Below, one piece after another: positions 52,601 through 62,139 of a stretch of DNA of 64,000 bases. Location: NCBI GenBank assembly GCA_900550235.1, contig URRQ01000004.1, positions 11,061 to 75,060 on the forward strand, read 5' to 3'. The position numbers and the translations under genes are program-made. The notes below the pieces were generated by a model. It was not told where the DNA came from. It saw only the letters and a program-made list of their open reading frames with translations, and searched no databases. The first letter of the stretch is position 1. The number at the start of each line of letters is the position of its first letter. This DNA comes from an uncultured Lachnospiraceae bacterium. GTDB lineage: Bacteria > Bacillota > Clostridia > Lachnospirales > Lachnospiraceae.

Positions 52601-54157
52601 AAAAAATGTCCGGTCTGCGGAGAGACTCTTGCAAAAGATGGATTTGATATTCCATTTGAGACCTTCCTTGGATTTAAAGGGAATAAAGAGCCGGATATCG
52701 ACTTGAATTTCTCGGGAGATTATCAAAGTCATGCGCATAAGTATACGGAAGTAATCTTTGGAACGGGACAAACGTTTCGTGCCGGAACGATTGGTACATT
52801 GGCAGATAAGACGGCATATGGTTTTGTGAAGAATTATTACGAAGAGCGTGGAGCAAGAAAGAGAAAGTGTGAGATCGAGCGAATCGTATTAGGCTGTACA
52901 GGCATTCGTAGAAGTACCGGGCAGCATCCGGGAGGAATCATCGTTCTTCCGCATGGAGAAAAGATCAATTCCTTCACACCGGTGCAGCATCCTGCAAATG
53001 ATATGACAACAGATATCATTACAACACACTTTGATTATCACTCGATTGACCATAACTTGTTGAAACTGGATATTCTCGGCCATGATGATCCGACGATTAT
53101 CCGTATGTTGGAAGATTTGATTACAGAAATTAATGGTGAAAAATTCGATGCAACCAAGATTCCACTTGATGATCCGGATGTTATGGCTCTATTTGCAGGG
53201 ACGGAAGTACTTGGAATTAAGCCGGAGGATATCGGCGGCTGTCCGGTAGGCTGTCTTGGAATTCCTGAATTTGGTACAGATTTTGTTATTCAGATGGTAG
53301 TGGATACGAAACCGAAATCAATCTCAGATCTCATTCGTATTTCCGGACTTTCTCATGGAACGGATGTGTGGCTCAATAATGCACAGACGTTGATTCAAGA
53401 AGGAAAGGCGACGATTTCTACCGCAATTTGTACTCGAGATGATATTATGACCTATCTGATCAACAAAGGACTGGATAGTGAGGAATCCTTTACAATTATG
53501 GAACGTGTCCGTAAAGGAACAGTTGCCAAAGGAAAATGTAAAGAATGGCCGGAGTTTAAAAAGGATATGACAGAGCATGGTGTTCCTGATTGGTATATTG
53601 GTTCTTGTGAAAAGATCAAATACATGTTCCCGAAAGCACATGCGGCCGCCTATGTAATGATGGCCTATCGTATTGCGTATTGCAAAGTAAACTATCCACT
53701 TGCGTATTATGCGGCATATTTCAGTATTCGTGCATCTGCATTTTCTTATGAAATCATGTGCCAGGGACGAGAAAAACTGGAATTCTATTTGCGGGATTAT
53801 AAGAAACGTTCTGACTCTTTGAGTAAGAAAGAGCAGGACGTATTAAAAGATATGAAAATTGTGCAGGAGATGTATGCAAGAGGCTTTGAGTTTTTGCCTT
53901 TGGATATTTATACTGCAAAGGCAAATAAATTCCAGATTATTGATGGAAAACTTATGCCTCCGCTTTCCAGTATCGAAGGAATGGGAGACAAGGCGGCGGA
54001 AGCTGTGGAAGCGGCTGCAAAAGATGGTCCGTATTTATCAAGAGATGATTTTAGACAAAGAACAAAAGTAAGTAAGACGGTTATTGATTTTATGGCAGAT
54101 TTGGGCTTGTTTGGTAATTTACCGGAATCTAATCAATTGTCGTTGTTTGATCTATAG
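49667..54157 (+). CDS. polC: DNA polymerase III, PolC type
   Basis: 1496 residues, slightly longer than usual because of a Lys/Glu-rich linker at about 195-245. In order: N-terminal domains, OB fold (about 270-350), PHP domain (HCHTKMSDMDG near 375), DEDD exonuclease (VFDIETTGF near 462), polymerase active site (PDIDLNFSGDYQ near 1008) and C-terminal helix-hairpin-helix. A zinc-binding CPVCG lies between. It is the replicative leading- and lagging-strand polymerase of low-GC Gram-positives and proofreads. ATG 49667 is tightly coupled to ispG. Confidence 0.97.
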   Translation: MGKRFFDVFPSLKVQQEIENLFEEVEVTKVTTTSLKDCLKIYLLSTHLIRKATIFDMETQIKEQLFGRTPIEIHILESYVLSSQYTPENLMREYRESILDELKERSMVEYNMFLNTKYSFEEERILCLTMEDSVIAKGKQEAIVELIRKVFNERCNVSIEVRVVYEKAKESKYKKYNELQLQQEINAIVDGNMARHKEHVQEVKEAREEKKEQKEASKETEKKTFAKNEFKKGEFKKREYQPIKKTDDPTVVYGRGFEDEPIELSQVVGEMGEITIRGKVISFETREIRNEKTIIMFAITDFTDTIMVKMFTRNEQLPEILSEVKEGAFLKIKGVTTIDKFDGELTIGSVTGIKKIPNFVTTRMDTSPVKRVELHCHTKMSDMDGVSEVKDIVRRAHDWGHKAIAITDHGVVQAFPDANHYIETLDKDDPFKVIYGVEGYLVDDLTEIAVGATGETLDDTYVVFDIETTGFSSVKDRIIEIGAVKVEGGKIVDRYSTFVNPQIPIPFEITKLTSITDAMVMDAPTIEEILPQFMEFVGEASLVAHNAGFDVGFIEANLKRLGIEKELVSVDTVALARVLLPTLSRYKLNVVAKTLGISLENHHRAVDDAAATAEIFVKFVEMLKEREINTLKEVNEFGATNPDAVKKMTSYHVIILAKNDVGRVNLYTLISMSHLQYFSRVPRIPKSELMKYREGLIIGSACEAGELYRALLDEKSEEQIARIVNFYDYLEIQPLGNNKFMIESNRISNVNSMEDIRNFNRKIVELGEQFKKPVVGTCDVHFLDPETEVYRRIIMTGKGFDDADDQAPLYLRTTEEMLEEFEYLGSKKAEEIVITNPNKIADMVERIAPVRPDKCPPVIENSDQTLRDICYDKAHSMYGENLPDVVVERLERELNSIISNGFAVMYIIAQKLVWKSVEDGYLVGSRGSVGSSFVATMAGITEVNPLSPHYYCKKCHYSDFNSEEVRAYSGLSGWDMPDKKCPVCGETLAKDGFDIPFETFLGFKGNKEPDIDLNFSGDYQSHAHKYTEVIFGTGQTFRAGTIGTLADKTAYGFVKNYYEERGARKRKCEIERIVLGCTGIRRSTGQHPGGIIVLPHGEKINSFTPVQHPANDMTTDIITTHFDYHSIDHNLLKLDILGHDDPTIIRMLEDLITEINGEKFDATKIPLDDPDVMALFAGTEVLGIKPEDIGGCPVGCLGIPEFGTDFVIQMVVDTKPKSISDLIRISGLSHGTDVWLNNAQTLIQEGKATISTAICTRDDIMTYLINKGLDSEESFTIMERVRKGTVAKGKCKEWPEFKKDMTEHGVPDWYIGSCEKIKYMFPKAHAAAYVMMAYRIAYCKVNYPLAYYAAYFSIRASAFSYEIMCQGREKLEFYLRDYKKRSDSLSKKEQDVLKDMKIVQEMYARGFEFLPLDIYTAKANKFQIIDGKLMPPLSSIEGMGDKAAEAVEAAAKDGPYLSRDDFRQRTKVSKTVIDFMADLGLFGNLPESNQLSLFDL

Positions 54158-54169
54158 AAGGATAAAGAC

Positions 54170-56344
54170 ATGAAAATAACAGATTTTGACATCAGAATTA
54201 ATAAAGAAAATGTCCTCAGACTTATTGATTGCTATGCAGATAGTCCGGTTTATGATGAAGTATCTGCAGACTTAGAAGAAATAATTCCAATTGCATATGA
54301 GATGCTTACTCCGGTTGCCGTGCTTGAATTTGGCGATTTTTCTAAATATGAGACAAGAGAACATGGAACCGGTGAGAGAAAAGTGTTATTTTGTATCGAA
54401 TCTGTAGGTGAAGATATTAGTCGATTAGCTGCAACTTTTTTTGATAAAGGGAATTATGTAAAAGGAATGTTGGCAGACGCTATTGCCGATGATTGTTTAT
54501 TCCAACTTGATCGTCTATTGGAAGAACAAGTAAAAGCAATTTGTAAAGAAAAAAATTATGGCGTAATCAAACGTTTGGAAGCGCCGCAAGATGTTCCGAT
54601 CGAGATTCAGAAAACAGCATGGGAAGTGACGAGAGCCGAAGAAGAGATTGGATTGAAGATCAAGGAGAGTTATATGCTGGATCCTGTAAAATCCAACTGC
54701 CAAGTCTATCTTCTACAAGAAGGCTGCAATGAATTTCGAACAGAACATGATTGTAGCAGATGTCCAAAGGTGGATTGTAAAATGCGTCATTGTGATAAGG
54801 TGTTGATTACAGTCCACAAAGAGGATACGACAGTCTCTATAGAAGGGAATTGTGGACAGACATTGTTAGAAATTTTTCGAAATGCAAATGTTTACATTGA
54901 TGCAATTTGTGCGGGGAGAGGGACTTGCGGAAAGTGTAAGGTTCAGTTTTTGAAAGGGTGGCCAATACCGACAAAGGAAGATGAAAACTTCTTTACAGAA
55001 AAAGAATTGGCAGATGGATGGCGTCTTGCTTGTAAAGCGGTCATCCAGCGAGAGTGTGTTGTTTCTATAGAAATGTCAGGCGAAGAAAAGTATGCTGTCG
55101 TCACAGAATATGCTTCCGAAAGGAAATCACAGCAGTCTGTAGAAAAGAGTTATTATGGAATTGCAGTGGATATTGGGACAACAACAATTGCTATGCAGTT
55201 GCTAGAATTTCATTCGAAAATAATTGAGGATACCTACACTGCCATTAATCGGCAGAGGTCATATGGAGCAGATGTCATCAGCAGGATTCAGGCATCCAAT
55301 GAAGGGAAAAAAGAAAGGTTAAGACAGAGCATTTTGGAAGATCTTGAGCAGGGAATCGAAGAATTACATTCTCGGAACCATGTCACGGTAAAAGAGATTG
55401 GAATCAGCGGTAATACAACGATGATCAGTCTGCTCATGGGATATTCTTGTGAAGGACTCGGCGCTTATCCGTTTACTCCGGTTAATATCGATGCTGTGGA
55501 AGCAGATTATTTTACAATCTTCGGTAATCATCGTCACACATGCAAGGTGAGGATTCTTCCGGGAATTTCCGCTTTTGTGGGAGGGGATATTACGGCAGGA
55601 CTTTTGGCTTGTGGATTCGACCGCAAGGAAAAAGTTTCGATTCTGGTCGATCTTGGAACAAACGGAGAGATGGCGATTGGTAATCAAGACAAGATTTTTG
55701 TAACAAGTACGGCGGCAGGTCCGGCATTTGAAGGTGGCAATATTATATGTGGGACAGGCAGTATACCGGGGGCAATCAGTCATATCACATATAAAGATAA
55801 TGGATTTGAGCTTGAAACTATCGGGAAGCAAGAAGCATCAGGAATTTGCGGAACCGGTGTGATTGATATTACGTATGAACTTTTGAAACAGAAACTGATT
55901 GATGAAACAGGGCTTTTGAATGATAAATTCTTTGAAGATGGAATTCTCTTAGCGAAATCAAAGGAAAGTGAGATTCGTTTTTATCAGAAAGATATACGGG
56001 AAATTCAGCTTGCAAAAGCAGCAATCCGAGCAGGGCTTGAAACACTGCTTGTCAATTATGGAGTCGGTTATGATGAGATTGACGACATTTATATTGCGGG
56101 AGGATTCGGATATAAGATGGATATTGATAAGGCAATCGGAATAGGACTATTCCCGAAGGCTTGCAAGAATAAGTTAAAAGCAATTGGGAATAGCTCGTTA
56201 AAGGGAAATCTAATCTACTTGACTGAAAAGGATGCAAAAGAACGTATGAGGAAGATCACGCAGTCGTCAGAAGAGGTATCTCTTGCCGCGAGCAGTACAT
56301 TTTATGAGCTTTATCTTCAACATATGTATTTTTTGGAAAAATAA
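54170..56344 (+). CDS. Corrinoid-activating protein with ASKHA domain (RACE type)
   Basis: 724 residues. The N-terminal ~220 residues (DFDIRINKENVLRLIDCYA) resemble the methionine-synthase activation domain that binds B12 methyltransferases. A Cys-rich stretch (CSRCPKVDCKMRHC) and a 2Fe-2S ferredoxin domain (CAGRGTCGKC) follow. The C-terminal ~400 residues are the DUF4445 ASKHA ATPase (VDIGTTTIAMQLLE, SGNTTM, DLGTNGEMAIG, AGGFG). RACE proteins use ATP and ferredoxin electrons to bring oxidised cob(II)amide back to cob(I). The fusion suggests it reactivates a methionine synthase (MetH) that lacks its own activation domain. It lies 12 bases after polC. Confidence 0.85.
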   Translation: MKITDFDIRINKENVLRLIDCYADSPVYDEVSADLEEIIPIAYEMLTPVAVLEFGDFSKYETREHGTGERKVLFCIESVGEDISRLAATFFDKGNYVKGMLADAIADDCLFQLDRLLEEQVKAICKEKNYGVIKRLEAPQDVPIEIQKTAWEVTRAEEEIGLKIKESYMLDPVKSNCQVYLLQEGCNEFRTEHDCSRCPKVDCKMRHCDKVLITVHKEDTTVSIEGNCGQTLLEIFRNANVYIDAICAGRGTCGKCKVQFLKGWPIPTKEDENFFTEKELADGWRLACKAVIQRECVVSIEMSGEEKYAVVTEYASERKSQQSVEKSYYGIAVDIGTTTIAMQLLEFHSKIIEDTYTAINRQRSYGADVISRIQASNEGKKERLRQSILEDLEQGIEELHSRNHVTVKEIGISGNTTMISLLMGYSCEGLGAYPFTPVNIDAVEADYFTIFGNHRHTCKVRILPGISAFVGGDITAGLLACGFDRKEKVSILVDLGTNGEMAIGNQDKIFVTSTAAGPAFEGGNIICGTGSIPGAISHITYKDNGFELETIGKQEASGICGTGVIDITYELLKQKLIDETGLLNDKFFEDGILLAKSKESEIRFYQKDIREIQLAKAAIRAGLETLLVNYGVGYDEIDDIYIAGGFGYKMDIDKAIGIGLFPKACKNKLKAIGNSSLKGNLIYLTEKDAKERMRKITQSSEEVSLAASSTFYELYLQHMYFLEK

Positions 56345-56385
56345 GGACATTGGGATTTGCTCCCTTTGTCCTTACTTTTGTTTTG
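56343..56385 (+). terminator. Bidirectional terminator between the RACE and TetR genes
   Basis: AAGGACA with TGTCCTT, plus inner GGGA/TCCC. Useful T-runs occur on both strands. Confidence 0.7.
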
Positions 56386-56395
56386 GTCTGTCTTT

Positions 56396-57010
56396 TTATG
56401 CTTCACGATTGGTTCGTAAAGATTCTAAAAAAGGATTTAGTATTTTTTGCCCATAATCTAATAATGAAAATCTTTGTCTTTGAAGGCACCAGGAGTAGGT
56501 AAGCCCGATTTGCATGTTGGTGATAATGTCAGTTAATGCCGCATAAGATAAGGCGTTGTCTATTTCATGACACTCTTGTCCTTCTTTGATAAGTGTACGT
56601 AAAATTTTGTAATAATGCCTATCTTGATTTAGAATATGCCGTGTGGATAAAGTAGTCACTTGAAGTCCGTACAGTGGAGCAAAAAGTTCTGCGTAGGGAG
56701 AGTTTTCGAGATTTATCATCACAAATTGATTAAACTGAATCAGTTTATCTACGGAGTGAAGAGTGGAGTTACATGTTTCATACCAAGTATCATAATCAGC
56801 ATCATAGGAATAGGCAAGTGTGAACAGCAAATCCTCTTTCCCGTTGAAATGATGGTAGAAGGCGCTTCGGGAAGTATCGGAAGCTTCTAAAATCTGGGAA
56901 ATAGTTGTGTTCTCATAGCCTTGTGTGAGAAAAAGCTTCCATCCGGCAGTCATAATTTTTTTTTCGTTTGTTTTTTTGGTGTTCGTTCCAATGCAATAAA
57001 CCTCCAACAT
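56396..57010 (-). CDS. TetR/AcrR-family repressor
   Basis: 204 residues. The N-terminal HTH reads KIMTAGWKLFLTQGYENTTI and RSAFYHHFNGKEDLL, clearly TetR. The C-terminal helical domain would bind an unknown ligand. It is divergent from the M14 peptidase operon, so it likely controls it. The start at 57010 is uncertain because the GGAGG lies inside the coding region; an ATT-started form nine residues shorter is possible. Confidence 0.88.
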   Translation of the reverse strand: MLEVYCIGTNTKKTNEKKIMTAGWKLFLTQGYENTTISQILEASDTSRSAFYHHFNGKEDLLFTLAYSYDADYDTWYETCNSTLHSVDKLIQFNQFVMINLENSPYAELFAPLYGLQVTTLSTRHILNQDRHYYKILRTLIKEGQECHEIDNALSYAALTDIITNMQIGLTYSWCLQRQRFSLLDYGQKILNPFLESLRTNREA

Positions 57011-57011
57011 A

Positions 57012-57030
57012 ACTAGTATTTTCCTCTAGT
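57012..57030. promoter_or_regulatory. TetR operator-like palindrome
   Basis: ACTAG (57012-57016), nine bases, CTAGT (57026-57030). It overlaps the TetR gene's own -10 (minus strand, TACACT over 57028-57033; TTGACA over 57051-57056). Confidence 0.45.
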
Positions 57031-57080
57031 GTAACTGAGCCTGAAGCTTTTGTCAATTAAAGGGTTAATGCGAAAAAAGA

Positions 57081-57109
57081 TTGACGCAAAAAAGTCATTG
57101 TGATAAAAT
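57081..57109 (+). promoter_or_regulatory. Promoter of the M14-DUF969-DUF979-M29-pcp operon
   Basis: TTGACG (57081-57086), 17 bases, TAAAAT (57104-57109). Confidence 0.65.
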
Positions 57110-57167
57110 ATGGTAAAAAAAGAGAACGCAGTACGGAATCTTGTTTTAGAATGGGGGAAATGAATCA

Positions 57168-60100
57168 ATGAAGCATTATCGTGTAAAAAACACCGGGAGC
57201 AGACAGGAGCTGCTAAGTGCAATTGACGCCTCGTTGCTCTTAGGATTTCAAACAGTACACGCTCAGTTCCCAGTTATTACTGATGCAGAGGGAGAACTTC
57301 TTCCCGGAAGTCAGTCTGAGATTCAGAAGCTATGGAAGTTGAAAGGAACAATGTCTCCTGAGGACTATGTTTCGGCATCGGAACACGCAGGAGAAGTATT
57401 TGATTTGGAATTTCGAAAAAAGACGGGGTTAGAGTATCTGTTTTTGAAAGGAAGATTGCTAAAGGATGATAACCATGATCTTCTGCCGGATAAACTGGAC
57501 GTAAAATTTGTCTTGCCGGAGCAGATAGAGAGAGGAATGTTATTATCAGCTTGCAATCTTGCGTTTCGTTTCGGTATGGAGACAACAAGATACGAAGGTT
57601 CTTTGATTGCTCAGAATGGATACAAAGGAAACGTGATACTGTTTGAGGAAGGAGAAGTTCCTCAGATTCAATATGATGAAGATGATGGGCAGATCAAAAT
57701 CAGTATTCAGGGAAAAGGAGAAGCTCTGCTTCAATTTACAGCAGAATTGTGTAATAGTTTTCCACAACTGAACGTAATGAAAAGTTGGCGGGATGCGTTG
57801 ATGGATATGGTGGATGACTTTGTACTAAGAGGCAAGGATGGACAATTGGCAGCAGCACATATGATTTCAAAAGGCAATCAAGATTCCTGTGTATTATATG
57901 GAGCGCCGGACATAGAAAAAAAACAGAAAGAATATTTGAGCAATACGACATTTTATAATTATCGATCTGGTCGAAAAATATATGAAAAAGTATACAAATT
58001 GCCATGGGAGGCAGATACGTTTCAAACGATTTTGAGAGAAAAAATCTATCCTGTCATCAAAAATGTACATTTTGTAAAAGTGGAAGGTGCATTAAGTGAA
58101 AGTCTACAATGCAGAATGAAATTGAAAAATGCCATAGAAGATGAGTTGTACAAATTAGGCTGTGAAAGTGTAGAAGTAAATATTGCATGTGCATACAAGC
58201 AGGGATTCTCATGGTTAACAGAGCAGATTATTCCAAAGATTCAGAAGGAACAGAAAGATAGCATTCATAAGATGGAAATCTATTTCAAACCATTTCTTCC
58301 GGAAGGAGAAACAGAATGGGTAGATGAGAATGGAGCAACCCCATCTTATCATAATCTAAATGCAGAGAATCCGGAAAAATGGTATGATCTTCCGATTCGT
58401 TATTTGCAGGAATTGTATCCTGTTATGGATGTGATTCAGAAGGAATTAGATCTAACAGAAGAGCAAATTGTATTTTTACCATATGAAGGAGAGCAAAATA
58501 TTACATATCTTTGCAAAGTATATGGTGAGTCGGATAAATTATTATTAGAAGAGACTCAGAAAGTATACTGCTCAGAACGCCCATATTTGGATGAATATCC
58601 AGGGTTGGGTAAAGTGCATCCATCAACTGGATATATACGAGTAGAGGTGGATGAAGAAGAGATACTGTTCCAAACAATCCGAACAGACCTAGAAGAAGTT
58701 TGGAAAATCTATCAAACAGAAGTGTTGCCGGATTGCAGAAGATATATTGAAACAAAGCATAATGGTTCGGTAAAGGCAGAAAACCAGCCATTCTTCTATA
58801 GACTACTCTTAGATGTTTCGGTGAGTGAGCCGGATTACCGGGTAGGATGTAGAGAAGATATGATTTCATCTTTAGATGCATTACATGAGGATATGTATTT
58901 CACGGGTAGTGACTATTTTAAAAACTATGGGATCCATCACAGTGATGGCATGCTGGACGCACCTGGATTGATTCTTCCGGAGATTCATAATACAGAAGGA
59001 GAAAGTCCGAGATTCCGTGTAGTATTGTATGAACCACTACGTGCAAAAGCTTGTGTAATGAAGGATGAGCAAGTGCTGCTAGAGCAGACTAACCGTGAAA
59101 ACGCGCAGGCATGGCTTAGTGAGATCAGTTGGAAGAATGGAACATTGCAATATATTGTGCAGACAGAAGGTGTGGAGAATTATTTTTTAGAATCCTATGC
59201 ATATTTGGCAGAGAAAAAAGTTTTGAGCATTGCAGATAAGCTGGGAAACTGTGAAGTGATTTTCCGTGATTTGGAAGGAAACTCATATTCTGCGAAGTTG
59301 GAAGAAGAGTCGGTTAAAAAGAACGGACGAATTGAAGAAATTGATTTATTAGAGAATGAACTGATCGGATATGAAGACTATCTGAAAATCATAGACAAGC
59401 TGAAACAAGTACCGCAGATTGAAGTGTTTGAGACAGCTACCTCATATTCGGGAAGAAAGATTTATGCGATTTGGTTAAAGCCGGAGACGGAAGGATATCT
59501 TTCCATGACCAAGCGGATATCTATGCTTCCGAGCGAGATTATCAATGCAAGACATCATGCAAACGAGGTGTCAAGTACCAATGCTTCCTTTATTCTTTTG
59601 AAGGAGTTGCTGACAGAAGAAAAATACAGAGATTTACCGGAAAAATTGAATTTGATCCTTGTACCGATGGAAAATGTGGATGGTGCAGCAATCCACTATG
59701 AATTGCAGAAGGAACATCCGTATTGGAAATTCCATGTAGCAAGATTCAATTCTCTCGGGAAAGAATTCTACCATGAACATTTTAAACCGGATACACTTCA
59801 TTCAGAAGCAATGGGATTATCTAGATTATATGAAAGATTTGCTCCGGATATTGTCGTGGATAATCACGGTGTACCGAGTCATGAATGGGAACAACAGTTT
59901 TCAGGATATACGTCTCCGTCATACAAAGGTTTTTGGCTTCCAAGATCTCTTTTATATGGGTATTTTTGGTATGTGACAAATCCGGAGTATAGTGGAAATT
60001 ATGCAGTAAATCAAGTGATGCAGGATGTGATTGCGGACCGGATTGCAGAAGATCCTATTATGACAAAATGGAATCTGGAGTGGAGCAGACAATTTGAAAA

Positions 60101-60443
60101 ATATGCGCACGCATGGCTTCCAAAGCTGTTCCCGGCGGAATATTACAAAGATATGATTAATTATTGGATTCCGTTTGCAGCAGATCCGAATCATAGATAT
60201 CCGTCTATTCGATATCCTTGGATTACGACAGTTGCTTATACAAGTGAAGTTGCAGATGAGACAGCACAGGGAGAATATTTAAACCTTTGTGCGAGAGCGC
60301 ATGTGGCTCATGATGAGGCAACGATCCAGATGCTGATGGACGCAAAAAATTATGTGAAATGCAAATGCAATCACACAGTACAAGAGATTTTTACTGAATA
60401 CAATCGACAACGGCCGATGGTTGTCACGTATTCAGAAAAATAA
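57168..60443 (+). CDS. Large M14-like zinc carboxypeptidase
   Basis: 1091 residues. The M14-type catalytic domain is in the C-terminal third: His 797 and Glu 800 in RHHANEVSS, and His 900 in VVDNHGVPSH. The first ~730 residues are predicted mixed beta and alpha with no recognised domain. There is no signal peptide, so it is cytosolic, unusual for M14. The next genes encode two membrane proteins of unknown families, an M29-like aminopeptidase and Pcp, so peptide breakdown is the likely theme. GGGGG lies upstream of ATG 57168. Confidence 0.8.
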   Translation: MKHYRVKNTGSRQELLSAIDASLLLGFQTVHAQFPVITDAEGELLPGSQSEIQKLWKLKGTMSPEDYVSASEHAGEVFDLEFRKKTGLEYLFLKGRLLKDDNHDLLPDKLDVKFVLPEQIERGMLLSACNLAFRFGMETTRYEGSLIAQNGYKGNVILFEEGEVPQIQYDEDDGQIKISIQGKGEALLQFTAELCNSFPQLNVMKSWRDALMDMVDDFVLRGKDGQLAAAHMISKGNQDSCVLYGAPDIEKKQKEYLSNTTFYNYRSGRKIYEKVYKLPWEADTFQTILREKIYPVIKNVHFVKVEGALSESLQCRMKLKNAIEDELYKLGCESVEVNIACAYKQGFSWLTEQIIPKIQKEQKDSIHKMEIYFKPFLPEGETEWVDENGATPSYHNLNAENPEKWYDLPIRYLQELYPVMDVIQKELDLTEEQIVFLPYEGEQNITYLCKVYGESDKLLLEETQKVYCSERPYLDEYPGLGKVHPSTGYIRVEVDEEEILFQTIRTDLEEVWKIYQTEVLPDCRRYIETKHNGSVKAENQPFFYRLLLDVSVSEPDYRVGCREDMISSLDALHEDMYFTGSDYFKNYGIHHSDGMLDAPGLILPEIHNTEGESPRFRVVLYEPLRAKACVMKDEQVLLEQTNRENAQAWLSEISWKNGTLQYIVQTEGVENYFLESYAYLAEKKVLSIADKLGNCEVIFRDLEGNSYSAKLEEESVKKNGRIEEIDLLENELIGYEDYLKIIDKLKQVPQIEVFETATSYSGRKIYAIWLKPETEGYLSMTKRISMLPSEIINARHHANEVSSTNASFILLKELLTEEKYRDLPEKLNLILVPMENVDGAAIHYELQKEHPYWKFHVARFNSLGKEFYHEHFKPDTLHSEAMGLSRLYERFAPDIVVDNHGVPSHEWEQQFSGYTSPSYKGFWLPRSLLYGYFWYVTNPEYSGNYAVNQVMQDVIADRIAEDPIMTKWNLEWSRQFEKYAHAWLPKLFPAEYYKDMINYWIPFAADPNHRYPSIRYPWITTVAYTSEVADETAQGEYLNLCARAHVAHDEATIQMLMDAKNYVKCKCNHTVQEIFTEYNRQRPMVVTYSEK

Positions 60444-60468
60444 AAAATACTTCAAGGAGGAGAAAAAT

Positions 60469-61149
60469 ATGGAACTTATTAAATTACTAGGTGTATTAAT
60501 TGTAATTGTCGGTTTTGCACTGAAGTTGGATTCAATCTTGATCATTTTCTTAGCGCTTATTACGACAGGAATCGTTGGAGGACTTGGTGTAGAGGGATTG
60601 CTTGAGACGATTGGAACAAACTTCGTGGCAAACAGAAGTATGGCGATTTTTATTATGATCCTTTTAGTAACCGGAACTTTGGAGAGAAATGGTCTTCGTG
60701 AATCAGCTGCAGATCTGATTAAGAAGGCTAAGGGCGCAACAGCAGGAAAACTTGTGTGCGCATATGGTATGCTTCGTGGATTTTTCGGTGCATTTAACGT
60801 TGGATTTGGTGGTGTAGCTGGATTTATTCGTCCTGTACTTTTACCTATGGCAGAGGGTGCAATCAAAAATGCCGGACATGAACCAAATGAAGAACATATG
60901 GAAGAAGTAAAAGGTATGGCTTCCGCAATGGAAAATATCACATGGTTCTTCTTCCAGGTATTATTCGTAGGTGGTGCTGGTGGAATTCTTGTACAGACAA
61001 CACTTGCTTCATTAGGATATGAGGTAGAGTTAATTGATTTGGCAGTAAAAGAAATTCCGATTGCCTTGATTTCTCTTTTAGTAGCATGTGCATTCATGTT
61101 ATGGAAAGAAAAGAAACAGCTAAAGAAATATTACGGAACTAAGAAATAG
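60469..61149 (+). CDS. DUF969 membrane protein
   Basis: 226 residues with about five membrane helices, beginning MELIKLLGVLIVIVGFALKL. DUF969 and DUF979 genes are nearly always adjacent, suggesting a two-subunit membrane complex. ATG 60469 follows AAGGAGG; earlier starts overlap the M14 gene. Together with the DUF979 protein it may import peptides or pyroglutamate (inference). Confidence 0.85.
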   Translation: MELIKLLGVLIVIVGFALKLDSILIIFLALITTGIVGGLGVEGLLETIGTNFVANRSMAIFIMILLVTGTLERNGLRESAADLIKKAKGATAGKLVCAYGMLRGFFGAFNVGFGGVAGFIRPVLLPMAEGAIKNAGHEPNEEHMEEVKGMASAMENITWFFFQVLFVGGAGGILVQTTLASLGYEVELIDLAVKEIPIALISLLVACAFMLWKEKKQLKKYYGTKK

Positions 61150-61160
61150 GGGGAGAGAGT

Positions 61161-62114
61161 ATGGACGCTTTAAAAATTTTACAAGTAGGTGATACTTTTA
61201 ATGCAACCTATCTAAATGTTGTATGGGTAATCATCGGTTTGGTTACAATTTATGCAGGAATTAAGAATCTTCTTGATAAGGAAAACCCATCAAGAATCGG
61301 AACAGCAGTTTTCTGGTGCTCTTTCGGTATCGTATGTGCTTTCGGTACATGGCTTCCGGCAAAGGTTTCCGGTATATTGGTTATCGTAATGTGTATGCCG
61401 CCAATCTTCAAAAGAGTAAAAGTCGGAACAACAAATGCGCCAACAAAAGAACACATGCACAAACAGTATGAAAAAATCGGTATGAAGATTTTTATACCAG
61501 CATTCTGTGTTGCAGTATTTTCACTTGGTGCAGCATTGTTTTCAAATGTAAGCTCTATGATTGCGATCACTGTAGGTGCTGCAATTGCAATTATTATTTT
61601 GATCGCATATGATCCAAAAGAAAATAAACCGGCAGTGTTCTTAAGAGATACAGAAAGATTTCTTTCTATCATGGGACCTCTTTGTATGCTTCCACAGTTA
61701 CTTGGATGTCTTGGTGGTGTATTTACGGAGGCAGGAGTCGGTGATGTCATCGCTTCTATTGTAGAGAAGATCGTTCCAAAGGGAAATGTTAATCTTGGAA
61801 TTATTGTATTCGCAATCGGTATGGCGTTATTTACTATGATCATGGGAAATGCATTTGCGGCGATCACAGTTATGACAGTAGGTATCGGTGCTCCATTTGT
61901 TCTTGCATATGGCGCTGACCCTACCACAGTAGGTATGCTTGCTCTGACATGTGGTTACTGTGGTACACTTTGTACACCGATGGCTGCAAACTTTAATATT
62001 GTTCCAGTTGCCATTCTGAACATGAAGGATCGTTGGGGTGTAATTAAAAACCAGGTTGCTGTTGCAGTGATTATGTTAACAATTCAGATTGGATATATGA
62101 TTTTATTTAAATAA
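61161..62114 (+). CDS. DUF979 membrane protein
   Basis: 317 residues with about nine membrane helices (TYLNVVWVIIGLVTIYAGIKN at the start, ALTCGYCGTLCTPMAANFNI near the end). It is the DUF979 partner of the upstream DUF969 protein. The CGYCGTLCTPM stretch with AANFN is well conserved in the family as I recall it. The pair probably forms the permease of this peptide operon (inference). Confidence 0.85.
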   Translation: MDALKILQVGDTFNATYLNVVWVIIGLVTIYAGIKNLLDKENPSRIGTAVFWCSFGIVCAFGTWLPAKVSGILVIVMCMPPIFKRVKVGTTNAPTKEHMHKQYEKIGMKIFIPAFCVAVFSLGAALFSNVSSMIAITVGAAIAIIILIAYDPKENKPAVFLRDTERFLSIMGPLCMLPQLLGCLGGVFTEAGVGDVIASIVEKIVPKGNVNLGIIVFAIGMALFTMIMGNAFAAITVMTVGIGAPFVLAYGADPTTVGMLALTCGYCGTLCTPMAANFNIVPVAILNMKDRWGVIKNQVAVAVIMLTIQIGYMILFK

Positions 62115-62139
62115 GGGTTATAACAGAAGGAATATAAAC

